From assembly GCA_037042915.1 (NCBI GenBank), contig CM073198.1:1302001-1366000 (forward strand): 64,000 bases of DNA, in the 5' to 3' direction. Positions 20,558 to 31,581 of this stretch are shown piece by piece. This stretch comes from Auricularia sp. M13 (taxonomy: Eukaryota > Basidiomycota > Agaricomycetes > Auriculariales > Auriculariaceae). The notes below the pieces were generated by a model. The model ran no database searches. It was not told where the DNA came from and worked only from the letters and a program-made list of their open reading frames with translations. Position numbers and translations under genes: made by a program. Every line of letters starts with the position of its first letter. Position 1 is the stretch's first letter.

Positions 20558-23059
20558 GCGCGCTGACGTCTTCGACTTTGGACTTGACCCGCTGGTTTGC
20601 TCATAACACACTATACCGATATGCCCCCCCTCGCGTCTCTAATTCGCACCACTCTACATAACACACTCACCACTCTGCTCTCTCCCTCCCTCTCAGACTC
20701 ACATTTTCGCGCGCGCCGCGCCGGGGCGCGCGCTCCTTCCCTCTCTCCTCTTCCCTCTTCTCCCTCTTCTCCCAATTCCTCGCGCAGACCATCTCGGACT
20801 CACATAGACACACACCCTACCCACACCATACACCCTACACATTAGACGGCGACTCGTTCCCTTTTTGCTTTGACTTGCTTTCCATTCTCCTTTCTTTCTT
20901 TTTTGGGATTTTTTTGACCTGGCTTGACGTTGGCTTGAGATCGTGATGCAGATTCAGTGTATTCGTAGCCTGATCATACATAGACCGGCTCCGTTCGCTC
21001 ATCGCTCATTCGTGCATGATTTTTCGGGGGGGGGGAGGGTTGCGGTTTCATGTGATTTGTTGTTTTTTTTCTCCTCCCCCGAGCGCACTACTTAGTACTT
21101 ATCTGCTGCTGCTCTGATACTAAGTGCGATACGTCCTGATACTAATGCGATATGGGCCCATATCGGATAAGACTCCATACTGGCGTTATCTCGCGCACGG
21201 GATCGCAGCAGCTCGTATGTACTTACTTATCATTCAGTTTCCCCGGATATGATAATGATATCGTGTGTGTTTCCCCGGATATGATACTTATCGTGTGGGG
21301 TAAGAGATACGGAGCGGAATCGCAATTCGCCATCGTGGCGCAAGGTGAAGTGTGGGGTCGATACCGGTGCGGGGAAATATGCATACTTATGCATATGATA
21401 TGATGAGGGTGCGTGCGTGGCTCATTATTGCGCGATAGTACGAAGGTTGCAGCGGCGAATCCGAGGTCGCGACGGGAGAGAAGCAGACGTCATTTTCGCG
21501 TGCTCAGGGAGGGAGGGGAGAGTGCACTGACTCTGAGAGCTACATAGTAGATCTACTCTAGAATTCGAATTGTGTCATGCGCAGAACTGAGAATACTGTG
21601 ATAAGTTACATACTGCTGCTGCTCCCGTTCGCTGATTCTGAAGGCGGGTTTGTGCAGAGCGGCTGGCATGCTACTTACTGTACTCTCACCCTTGGCAGAT
21701 ATACACTGGCAGTATTGCATTCGCGTTCGCGTTCGCAGGTCCGCGTACTAGTACCGAGTCGTCCGACGTGTGTCTCCCCCGCCTCAGTGTATGAGATCTG
21801 AAACTCAAGAGTTCTGCCGTGATGCAGACAGAGGTCGAGTTTGGGCGCGGGCGCGGAGTCCCTGAGCCTGTGCATGCGCTGCCAGTGCGGCCCCGCGGTT
21901 GTTGTGAAGAGATGCATCGCCCATGATGGATTCGACTGTGCGCGTGCAGTGGAGTGCGAACTGCGTCGAGCGAATGCGGTGAGAGTTCAGAGTCGGAGGC
22001 TCTGCCGCGGCCGCGGGGTACGAGCTCGGAGTCGAATTCGCCAAATTGTGACTCGGAGGAGAGCCGTGGTCACCGTGTCCAGGGACTCTGTTATGTAGTG
22101 GGTCGTGAGACTGTGCCAAGCCTTAAATGTCCATGTGAGAGGCGGGTAGGTAGACGTAGATGACTGCCTGGTTTCGGCCTCGTGGCACACGTTCGCTCTG
22201 AATCACATCATATGGAACAAAAGCGGACGACTCGGCCAGACTGCCTATCAAGAACGCTTCTGCGCATGCGACGGGCTAGCCAAGAAATTTCAACGGCGAA
22301 CCATCGCCAACGAGCCGGAGCCGGAGTCCGTTACCATCCCAGGTTCGCCGCCTTGTCCAGACCCCAGTCTCAAGTCGCCGCGACGCGTCTGTGTGGCAGT
22401 TCTCGCGCGCGCACAGGGTGGGGTATTCGATTTGGAGAAGGAGAATGAGTATGCGGACCCTGCGTGGCTGGAGACCAGGACAAACCCGGAGGCGCGAGGA
22501 TGACAGCTCCAGAGTGGGCAGTCGTCGATCATCTGAGATTCCAACGCTGGAGATTGAAGCTTGAAGCTTGGAGCCGGGTGCGATGCGCTAGAAGTGACTG
22601 GAGAGGTGGATCGCAGCTGAGCTCGTTTCCAAGTTCGTGCTATGATGGGCGAGTATCAAGGAAAGCTCGAGCGTGTCCGAATACACCACTAGAAGATGAG
22701 ATATATCGAGATCCGAAGCACTAGACGCGCACAGTTTCGAGCCAGAATCCAGAACATTGTAGTACGGGACATGTTTGAACGAAGAGCCTGCTAGAAGAGT
22801 GCTCGAGCCTGACACAGTTGCACGCAACCCAAGTCGGTCGGAGGAAGCGCAAGGTACGAGGAGTTCTAGTGGAGCGGCATGAGTCGTCGCTGAGCCTGAG
22901 AACGACTGTGATGGCGGCTGGTCAGGTTACGAGCAAGTTGTCCGCTAAGTCCGATTCTACTGTCCCGTCCTGTCCGCTCACGGGCTCTTGATACCGTTAC
23001 TTGACAAGAAAGAGACCACAAAACAACGACAGGAGAATTTCTTAGCTCAGTATCCAATA
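20558..23059. other. 3' flank of cre1 and repeat-poor spacer
   Basis: No gene seen. It holds a pyrimidine-rich stretch (20650-20910), a G-run and T-run near 21027-21070, and two direct copies of TTTCCCCGGATATGATA near 21238 and 21270. Otherwise unassigned. Confidence 0.5.
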
Positions 23060-24690
23060 TAAATCAGTCGCCAAAAAAAAAAATCTCACGAGCCGTCGCG
23101 CCCGCCCACCCGGTCCGTGCGCCCAAAGTCCAAACCTCCTTATAAACCCGCGCCAAATCGTCGTGACAACTCATACTTACCTTGATGGCGTGCGCGCCTT
23201 CCCGTACATTGCGTGCACGGTGCGAGTGCGTCGCGCATAGCACGGCGACGACTATCCGCCATAACGCTGCTCGCTCGTGCTGTCCTCGGCTACGCCGGGG
23301 GCACCGTCGAAATCTTTGCCTGTCCCGCTCCGGCCTTCTGGCTGGGCGGGCCCCTCTTCCTCTTCCCTCCTTTGTGCGGTTCTCCATGGTCAGCCAGATT
23401 GGCGATGTGCCTGGAGGCTTTGCAAACGAGTTGAAGTGATGTTTTCCCGGTTGCATATGTGATTCCATGATCAATGTATGATTGAGTTGCTTCTGGCGAA
23501 GGAACAAAAATTCCCACACTGAGCTCTGTTCAGTGGTCGTAATCGACGTTGTCATGCGGTGAGGTTACGCCAGAGTCGGCAAGTTCGGGCGTCAAGCTCG
23601 CCTGCGACCACATCGTGCCCTTCTGTCAGTCGACGACTGAGATCTGAGTACCCTTGCGGTCCCAAGCGCTTGTATTTGGTCGGAGCGAAACGCTGAACGC
23701 GATACGCCAGATCGTCGGTTTCAAAGCTGCAGAATCTGATCGAGTCCTGCGGTTCCTGGTTCCGCGCAGGGAGAAACTGGAGGCGAGGTGAGACAGTGGT
23801 CTGGTCGTACACCATGCAACACGATGACCGACCGTTTCCAATGACACTCCCATTGAGCATCCAGTAGTCGTCATGATGATGCTGTGAATTCAGTCCGTTT
23901 CAACTCAAGTCTCTCCCCACTCCACGCGAGCAAACTCTCGTTTTAAACTGTAAAGTATCCGCAGCTTCTGGTCGCTGCAGTGCTCATTCAACTCACCGCC
24001 ATCGGGAGAACACCGGGACATCGCTCACTGCTCACTGGTCCCTGCGCATGGCGTGTTCCCACGCGTGGGAGATCGTCGGCGTTGTGCTGAGCGCTCGATA
24101 GCGACGGACGGGGCCGGTGCGCGGCGGAGAAACGATGACGCGGAATTGGACATGTAAGTTTACATTGCTGTGAGAGCGCGGCGTTGCACAGGTTGTCGCG
24201 GGGTGACGATGCCGCGGATTCTATGCAGGTTCTTTCTGCGGAACGTTCAATATGGGAGCGGTGCTCGATCGATAGGCAGCCGATTCACAATGGCCCCAAC
24301 GGCTGCGGGTCCTCTGCGCGCATGTCCTCCGGGAAATGGCCGACAAAGCCCAGCAAGAGACCTGCCCAAGTTCTGCCGTCCCCTTTGTTTTCAATCGCAG
24401 AAGTCGAAGCGCGGATCCGACCCCGCAAAGCAATGCGGTGCCGGTCCGGGGAACCTCCTCACCCACGCGTGTATACTGTACGCGCCCCCGGCCCGCTCGT
24501 GCTTGTGTCTGGCCAGCCACTGGGATAGCAGAAGTGTACGGCTATCAGCCTCAGCTTCAGAGTCGGTGCCTGATGCCATGTGTGGGATTCTTGCGACGGG
24601 AGCAGTCGGCGATCCCTCGGGGCCCTGAGAGCGAAGACATGGTGCGTGCGCCAGGACTTTGGGTCCTGAGGGGGTTTCTCCGCCAAACAT
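23060..24690 (-). repeat. Long degenerate interspersed repeat, copy III (inverted)
   Basis: Read on the minus strand it has the same order as copy I: block A about 24640-24380, the GATCTCCCACGC anchor about 24082, block B about 23960-23700, and block C about 23660-23085. The two copies face each other across about 9 kb holding copy II and the cre1-like gene. Block C ends beside a run of ten T/A at about 23077. No intact frame. Confidence 0.72.
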
Positions 24691-25726
24691 GACTAAACGC
24701 GAGAGCAGCGCAATGCTCTCACGCACTGACGTGTCTCGGACGTTGAGTGTTCCTGGGAATAGACTTTGGGGTCCTGCCATAAATTGTCGATGCGACAATA
24801 ATGACGCGGCGCCCTTCAAGTGCAACGGTCTCAGAGGTCAGACGACTGGGAAAAGCCACTAGCAGGGTTTCTACATACAGCTAGCAAAGTAGGCTCCACG
24901 CTTTACACTATCTACAAGTAGAGCAGCTGTTGAGAATCTGGGACGCAGACTCCAGGTAGAATACCGGAATAACAAACGCGCATCGCCACTGGGAGATACT
25001 CGGGCAGCTTGAAGAATCTATTTTGTTGACAAGAAGCCTGCGAGCGAAGCAGAAGGTCTACTTGATTCCCCATACACGTCACTTCATCGACATCGGCGCT
25101 TTGATGCCGCGGAGGGCCCTTCTTCTCACGCGCCAGGCGAATATCTCTCACGTCCCAGCGAGGTGGAGGACGCGCTCTCATCAACAACTCGGGGTGCTTG
25201 GGAAGTTTAGGGGTTGAATGTTACGGTTGCCTCGCACGGACGTGTCCCCGTTGGTGGGTTGTTGGTGGGCATTTCGCCGAATATCCTCCCGTTGTCAGTG
25301 GCGCTGAAACTAATGCCAGCTGCGCTCAGGGCTGCAAGCTTGTGGGGAAACTGGGGAAAGATCGCAAGTTGCCCGGTGGTGGCGCGTAGATAATCAGACG
25401 TGAGATTCCGAGAGAAATCCGTAAATCTTTCAGTTCATGTGGCGAGGATGGCCTGAACAACGTCCCGGAAGCGTCATTAGGTGAAAAGGTCCCACTCACA
25501 CTCGAACATGAAGCACTTGCTACAGTTTCTGACAAGAAACCTTGACGAGTTTATTGGGGTTCGTTTAAATTTGCTGTGCCTGGGGACACGTTTCTGAGAG
25601 CTAATATTTATTAGCATGGTTATTGCAGACATGGCGTTCCCTTCCCAGTCGAGCCTTCGTAGTACCTACGTTTCGCAATGCATACAACATAATTTGGAAC
25701 CAAAACGCGTGATTATACGAAGCCTT
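24691..25726. other. Intergenic, no gene seen
   Basis: No family-like frame; the 3' end of the Cys-module gene lies at its right border. Confidence 0.5.
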
Positions 25727-27451
25727 TCACTCGACCTTGGCCCATTGGGCAATAAGCTGAGCAATCTTGTGCACCTCTTCTCCTACGTTCGCATCATGGG
25801 CCTTATGAAACACCATGGCGTCGTCGACGACGGCCTGAGAAACGAAGTTATGGCCAACGGCGTCGTGGTCGTAGGAATACCCCACCCCGCCTACAGCTCC
25901 GAGGACGGAATCAACCTCTTGATGAACGACGGTGTGATGGTAGACGTCCAACTCCTCCATGAAGCGTAGCTTCTGCTGGACCTTCAGAACCTGCACCTGC
26001 GCAGTCACCTGCGCGTGCACGCGCACGCGTTCGGCGGCGGCTGCCTCGAGCCTCGCAAAGTCGCCCGAGTCGCACGCGGCAGCGAAGAGGCGGCGCATCC
26101 GGGGGGAGTACAGCTCGCACCAGCGCGTGTCGTCGCCCTCGAGCTGCGCACCGCGCACAGTGAGCTCGTCCTCAAGCGGCGTGCCGCGGATGACATCGTG
26201 GAAGCACTCCTCGCACGCCGCCCAGCGCGGCGTACCGAACCAGCGGTAGCGCGTCCCGCCGACGCGCGCATCGCGCGGGCAGTGCGGGATGCGCGCGCAC
26301 TGCGCCGCGAAGTCCGCGAAGTGTGCCCAGTCGGCCGTGTTGACCGCCTGCAGGAAGTGCTCGACGAGGTGGTACGTGCGCGGGTCCGACGCGAGGAAGT
26401 CGCAGTGGCGCGTCGTACCCTCTGCGTAGCGCTTCTCCACGAAGTGCTCGCCGACGCCCAGCGGGACGACAATGCTGGCGTAGCATGAGGGGCAGAGCTC
26501 GAAGGGGGAGTCGCCTGTCTCCGTCCCGCGAAGCACGAACCAGTCGCTGTCGATCAGGCCGTCCTCCGTGCAGGGCGGCGTGGAGAGCACGACGGTCGCG
26601 GCGTTGACGAAGTCCGCGAACTGGTTGTGCTCGACTGCACTGTGGAATGCGATCCGCAGCGAGGCGTGCGCCAGAGCGCACGTCCAGCGACCCGGGGTGG
26701 CCTCGATAATCTGGAAGTTGTCGCGGAACGGCGTGAAGAGCGCGACATCCTGGAAGCAGGCCTCGCAGGCCGCGAATCCAGGGATGGACAGAGAACCCCA
26801 GCACTCTCTGTTGTCCATGACGGGCTCGTCCCCCGTGCAGGGAGGCAGCACAGCACGCGCCTTGTACGCAGCCATGAACTCGTCAAACGTGTCTCCCGTG
26901 TACGTCTTCAGAGCACCGTGCATCCACTCGTTCGCAGCGTCGCAAAGGAACTGCTGTCCAAGGTGAGACTTCTTCTGCTCGCCACACATGAGCACGAAGT
27001 GCTTGGCCATGCCGTTCGCGACGATGAAGTCCTCGTAGCACGCCCTGCAGACGCCAAAGTCCTCGATGTTGCCGCCGCGGAGAAAATAGAAATCGTAGTC
27101 GTCGGTGAACGGCACGTGATGGTTCCCCGGGCACGGATGAACGTGGGAGCGGATGGCGGAGTACTCCGCGAGCGGCGCCACAGAGTTGCTCGCGACGCAC
27201 TGCTTCCAGACGTTGCGCGTGCGGGGGTGGTAGAAGTCGCAGTAGGTGAGCCTGCCCTGAGGCTTCTCGTGCCGCTGGAAGAAAGACGCGAGCGCAGTCG
27301 GGGCGATGTGCTCGGAGAAGCACTTGCAGCAGATGTCAAACCCATAACCGTCGCTGCCGGTCTTCAGCTCAAACCAGGTCCCATAAGCGATCGGGTGGCC
27401 CTCGGGGCAGTGGATGAGCGGTTTCTCTGGCATGAGCAACGCGGGGGACAT
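25727..27451 (-). CDS. Protein with five tandem Cys-rich (probable zinc-binding) modules
   Basis: One exon, 574 residues. The sequence repeats a pattern every 89-98 residues: a Cys followed by a polar loop, about 21-30 residues, then CxxC[FY], then about 26 residues and often another Cys. Positions: C15/C41-C44, C107/C135-C138, C205/C229-C232, C294/C320-C323, C391/C413-C416, with partners at C71, C156 or C170, C258, C350 and C445. Many modules also share PCTG/HCPx and WF-LRG-like strands. This suggests five four-cysteine metal sites, arising by internal duplication. The C-terminus (about 465-574) lacks the pattern and is helical. No signal peptide or membrane helix. I do not recognise a named family. 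A second in-frame Met (M7) could be the true start. Frames on the other strand are shadows. Confidence 0.75.
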   Translation of the reverse strand: MSPALLMPEKPLIHCPEGHPIAYGTWFELKTGSDGYGFDICCKCFSEHIAPTALASFFQRHEKPQGRLTYCDFYHPRTRNVWKQCVASNSVAPLAEYSAIRSHVHPCPGNHHVPFTDDYDFYFLRGGNIEDFGVCRACYEDFIVANGMAKHFVLMCGEQKKSHLGQQFLCDAANEWMHGALKTYTGDTFDEFMAAYKARAVLPPCTGDEPVMDNRECWGSLSIPGFAACEACFQDVALFTPFRDNFQIIEATPGRWTCALAHASLRIAFHSAVEHNQFADFVNAATVVLSTPPCTEDGLIDSDWFVLRGTETGDSPFELCPSCYASIVVPLGVGEHFVEKRYAEGTTRHCDFLASDPRTYHLVEHFLQAVNTADWAHFADFAAQCARIPHCPRDARVGGTRYRWFGTPRWAACEECFHDVIRGTPLEDELTVRGAQLEGDDTRWCELYSPRMRRLFAAACDSGDFARLEAAAAERVRVHAQVTAQVQVLKVQQKLRFMEELDVYHHTVVHQEVDSVLGAVGGVGYSYDHDAVGHNFVSQAVVDDAMVFHKAHDANVGEEVHKIAQLIAQWAKVE

Positions 27452-27994
27452 GGTGGTGGGGTGTCAAGGTGCGACAGCGGAGCTCAGCAGGTGTCATGAA
27501 TAACACATAACTCAATCAGCCTGCCGGCGCTGTGGACCTCGCGCGCCGGTACCTGACAGAACTCAATCATTGCCGGCTTGGAAGTCGTCGGTCGTCTTAG
27601 CAAGCTAGCACAGGGTCGACGCTGGGGCAGCCCTTGGGCATGTCGAGGTCGCTGGACAAGAACAGTGTCAAAACATTGCTAAACAGCGCTAACCATTCCG
27701 AGCAACGATCTCGCAAAAGGTCCCGCGCACAGCATATACCACAACAGCAATCAGTGCAACTCTAAGCTCATAATCAAACTGATAGAAGGCGAGGTACGAG
27801 AGGGAGAGTCAAGGGAGAGTCGACCTGAGACGACTCGCCACAAACTGAATCTCGACCTCTCTTGCCGATGCGTGGACTCAGTACTCATAGTCCATTCAGG
27901 GCTAGAGGACTTGCACAGTTCCCCAATCCAGCTTCAAACTAAATGTTTGAACACCCAGTCAACATTGCTTACAATTCGTGAAACGCAATCACCC
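27452..27994. other. Intergenic, no gene seen
   Basis: Promoter side of the Cys-module gene; nothing else recognised. Confidence 0.5.
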
Positions 27995-28400
27995 AAGCAG
28001 ATGTACATGACGGGGCACATCCCTGCGCAGCAATAACATTCGGGAATGGATCATTCTTCTCGTTTGCAAAGTCTCCAGGCACATTGCCAAATTGGCTGAC
28101 CATGGAGAACCGCACAAAGGACGGAAGAGAGGGCCCGCCCAGCCAGAAGGCCGGAGCGGGACAGGCAAAGATTTCGACGGTGCCCCCGGCGTAGCCGAGG
28201 ACAGCACGAGCGAGCAACGTTATGGCGGATAGTCGTCGCCGTGCTATGCGCGGCGCACTCGCACCGTGCACGCAATGTACGGGAAAGCGCGCACGCCATC
28301 AAGGTAAGTATGAGTTGCAAAGACGATTTGGCGCGGGTTTATAAATGAAGTTGGGCGCACGGACCTCTCGGGCGGGCGCGACGGCCGGTGCGGACTCGGT
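27995..28400 (+). repeat. Long interspersed repeat, copy IV (block C only)
   Basis: About 340 bases nearly identical to 13810-14160 and to the complement of 23085-23440, including CGCACGCCATCAAGGTAAGT. A TTTATAA motif follows at about 28338. Only the 3' block is present. It ends about 220 bases before the start of the next gene, so it may supply promoter sequence. Confidence 0.8.
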
Positions 28401-28620
28401 AGTCGTGATATTTCTTTCCATCCTACATTCACTTGAGCAAGCTGGCAATGCCCTGAATGCCTGCGAGCGACTTGTAGTGCTTCAGAGCCACAATCAGCTA
28501 TGCATCAAGCGCAATGACCATTTCGCCGGAGGAAGCGCGCGCCGCGCGACGTTGCGGTCCGGTCAAGGAATCGCATCCGACTTCCCTCGCCTCTTGAACT
28601 CACGCCACAACCAGACACCA

Positions 28621-30126
28621 ATGGCGGCGTCACAGGTGCCTTTGTTTAAGTTCTACAATGGTACTGAAGTGCCAGCAGTCGGTTTAGGGTATGAATGTGG
28701 TACCGTGTATCAGATCGAGTTGACGCTCTCTGCACCAGATGCTGGATCGGATCCCCGGAGCTGGGATATAAGGCTGGAGAAATGGTAACTGAGGCACTGA
28801 AAGTGAGTAGATTTGCACTTCGAAATGAGCATGAAATGACCTTCGTGAAGGTTGGGTATCGCCACTTCGACACGGTTTGTTGGGGCGTAACAGCCTCGCT
28901 GGGCACTAAAATGCTGAATAATCAATCAGGCATTTGCGTATAGTGAGTATTCTATGTCGATGAGAAACGTTGGGTCTTACCGTGCGTCACGTGGCGAAGA
29001 CAGCGAAGAATTCGTGGGCAAAGCCATCCGCGAATCTGGCGTTCCACGCTCCGAGATCTTTGTCACGACCAAGCTGTAGTCCGTATCATCTTTTTTGAGG
29101 AGTATATGTGGGGCTGAGGTGAAATCTACAGCGAAACATATCATCATCGGGTCCGAGAGGGCTTTGAAGCAAGCTTAAAAGCGCTCGACGTCGAGTACAT
29201 CGATCTCTACCTTATGCATTGTACGTCTCAGTGCCGCATTTGAAAGAGTAAGCAACTTATACATTTTTATAGGGCCGCAGGCACACGACGAGTCCGGTAG
29301 GCACTTTTGCTGCGAGTGCGCAACTTGAGGTGTCCACTGAACTCCACGCAGGCAACGCACTGCCACCCGAGGCCTCGCCAACGTTTATCGAGACGTGGAA
29401 GGAGATGGAGAAGTTGCTTGACACGGGTGAGATTTGCAACGCAGGGCTAGGAGGGACCCCTGATCGATTCGTCCGTGAATAGGGAAAGTGAAGAGCATCG
29501 GCGTGTCAAACTTCAGCGTCAAATTGCTTGAACAGCTCCTGCCCCAGTGCAAAGTCAAACCGGTCATGAACCAGGTACTCGTCGGGGAAAATAGCTGTAA
29601 ATCTCATCTCATGCTGTCTATTAGGTGGAACTGCACCCTTGTTACCCACAGCATGGACTTCTCGATTATTGTAAGCGCCAGGGCATTTTGCTCACAGCGT
29701 ATTGCCCGTTGGGAAAGAGCAAGACTGGCCCGTCTCACTTCTTCACGGATCCGATCCTTCAAGGAATCGCTGCCCATTACGGCGAGGGAGCGACTGTGGC
29801 AAAGGTCGTCCTCAGCTGGGCAGTGCAGCGCGGTACGGTCGTCGTGCCCAAGAGCGAGCGTCCCGAGCGCATTCGTGAGAACATACAGGTGCGCCGCGGT
29901 TGTTGACATGGTTGACTGGATCGACCGAGTTGCTGCCCGTGATTAGATATTCAAACTGACAGAGGAGGATTTCGCAACGATCGACCGCTATCACAAGCTG
30001 CCAGGGATGCACAAGACGCTGGACGACTTTGTCAACGAGACGCCGGGGATGGTCAATGGCTGGACATATGCGCAGATGGGCTGGGACGACCTTGCGGAGG
30101 ACGGCACTGGGCGACAGGATGCTTAG
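28621..30126 (+). CDS. Aldo-keto reductase, catalytic Tyr doubtful
   Basis: AKRs reduce carbonyls with NADPH in a TIM barrel. Eleven exons (28621..28688, 28739..28802, 28851..28874, 28930..28937, 29004..29075, 29132..29220, 29273..29296, 29352..29426, 29483..29574, 29625..29888, 29947..30126) give 319 residues in frame. Family motifs: [10 protein letters not shown] (catalytic Asp), FVTTK (Lys), IDLYLMHWP (His), [39 protein letters not shown]. The usual DTAFGYANEE becomes DTAFAEE if the 8-nt exon 28930-28937 ends at its GTATAG donor. The Tyr codon TAT is present just downstream, but keeping it needs an exon one base longer than the GT there allows. So the gene either lost its active-site Tyr, carries a one-base deletion at the donor, or has a sequencing error. 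Confidence 0.75.
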
Positions 30127-30339
30127 CCCGCGTCGCGTAGAGTACAAACTGAACTCTATAAAGGAAAAACGAAAGGAATGCTCCCAATCAATGGTCATGC
30201 TACAATCCACAGTACATGTGCGACGTTACAGTGGCTACAAGCTCTTGTCCGTACGCGTGCTGTGCGTCCTCTTCCGAGTCGTATGCGTGCGAATCGATCG
30301 CAGGCATCATGGTTCATTCGTAGCCGTGACTACTGCCGT

Positions 30340-31262
30340 TCAGTGCGGCCAGTTGGACGTCCTGTCGGTCCTGGCCGTCAGGGTCATCGAGGTCGCGTCT
30401 GAGCCCGCGGTGCGGGGCATCCGCAGGCCGCGGAACGAGCGCCCGGTGTTGCGCTTGCGGTCGGAGATGCGGCTCGTGCGCGGGTTGCCGTTCTTGGGGT
30501 TCGTGGGCAGGTAGACGATGGTCGCGGGCGCCCAGCCGTTTGACTGCATGACCTTCTCGCGGTGCACGAAGTTAATCGCGGCAGTGGAGATCGCAGAGGA
30601 GACGGCCGTGCTGGGGACCGCCGTGCGCCGTGTCGTCGCCGTGGCAGCGCTCATCGACGTGAGGGGCCCCGTAACCAGCTCCACGTCGGCAGGGGTCCCT
30701 CCGGTGGGGATGATAATTGTGAGGGGCTGCACTTTCCCGCGCGACCGTCGCAGGGAGTTGATGTTGAACGGAATGAGCACGTGTGGCGGCTCGCTAGAAG
30801 GCTCCTGGATGAGCTCCGGCTTCTTTTCCAAGTCGATGCTCGCCGCCTCCGCCTCGCTGTCAGTGATATCATTGATCTTGTCGTCGCTGTTCTTGATTGC
30901 GACACCGGTCGTGCTGATGTTGTCGACGTTGTATATGACACGAATCGTGCGCATTGTACGCAGTTGCTTGCGCTGCGTTACGATGAAGTACAGGGCCACC
31001 AATGCGGCCACGCCAATGACGCCCAGGATGACAGAAAGGACAATAGTAACGGTTGAACGACTGGCAGATCCATCGGTTCTGCGAGCATAGCGATCAGCTA
31101 AAGTCAGACCTGTGCGTATTGCACCACGTACGAGGCGGCGAGGACCTGCGGGGTGGAAAGAGGACTAGGCTGCACGTCAAGTGCACGTCCGAAAACGAAC
31201 AAGGACCCGGCCTTGCTGCTGTCGAACGACGAGGCGCGCTCGGTGTACTGACTGGGAGCCAT
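30340..31262 (-). CDS. Single-pass membrane protein, unknown function
   Basis: Exons 31262..31132 and 31078..30340 (53-nt intron with GTACGT donor) encode 289 residues. A short Ser/Ala-rich N-terminal segment leads into one strong membrane helix (TVTIVLSVILGVIGVAALVALYFIV, given here in two parts: about residues 52-64 and 65-77). A basic QRKQLR stop-transfer follows. The cytosolic tail of about 210 residues is disordered, with NDITDSEAEAAS acidic and DRKRNTGRSFRGLR basic segments. This architecture (stalk, helix, disordered tail) is common for mushroom cell-surface proteins of unknown role. No signal peptide is visible, so further 5' exons may exist in 31263-31581. It converges on the aldo-keto reductase. 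Confidence 0.6.
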
Positions 31263-31581
31263 AAATACGTCAAGTGTGAAGAGCAGTAATACAGGGAAGG
31301 GAAGGCGAAAGAAAAGGGCAAAGGACCAGAGGCTCCTAAAAGACGGTGCAGAGGAGAGCGGCGGGTGATGGCTATGATGGCGCCGGGGTTTTCATCATGG
31401 ATCCCGTCAATCACCAATGGTCCCAGCCATTCAGCGACGTGTTATTTCTGTCATGTTGCAGGGAGGCAGTATTCGATCCACAAAGGGCCGGCCAAGAGGA
31501 AGGACGGATGTATTCGCAGGTTGCCAGGAGCAAGTCGTGTGTCGGAGTTGAGCGCGTAGCACCTTGGTCTCGTGCCACGAC
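31263..31581. other. Divergent promoter region
   Basis: 319 bases between a minus-strand and a plus-strand gene. It may also contain unrecognised 5' exons of the membrane protein. Confidence 0.4.

Noticed and set aside
19472-20611. 379-codon open frame on the minus strand over cre1
   Set aside because: Antisense shadow of the GC-rich cre1 exon 3; Arg-rich composition and no domain.
26627-27499. 290-codon plus-strand frame
   Set aside because: Lies opposite the Cys-module gene, whose regular repeats show that the minus strand is coding.
30518-31090. 190-codon plus-strand frame
   Set aside because: Antisense to the membrane protein, whose membrane helix and stop-transfer lie on the minus strand.
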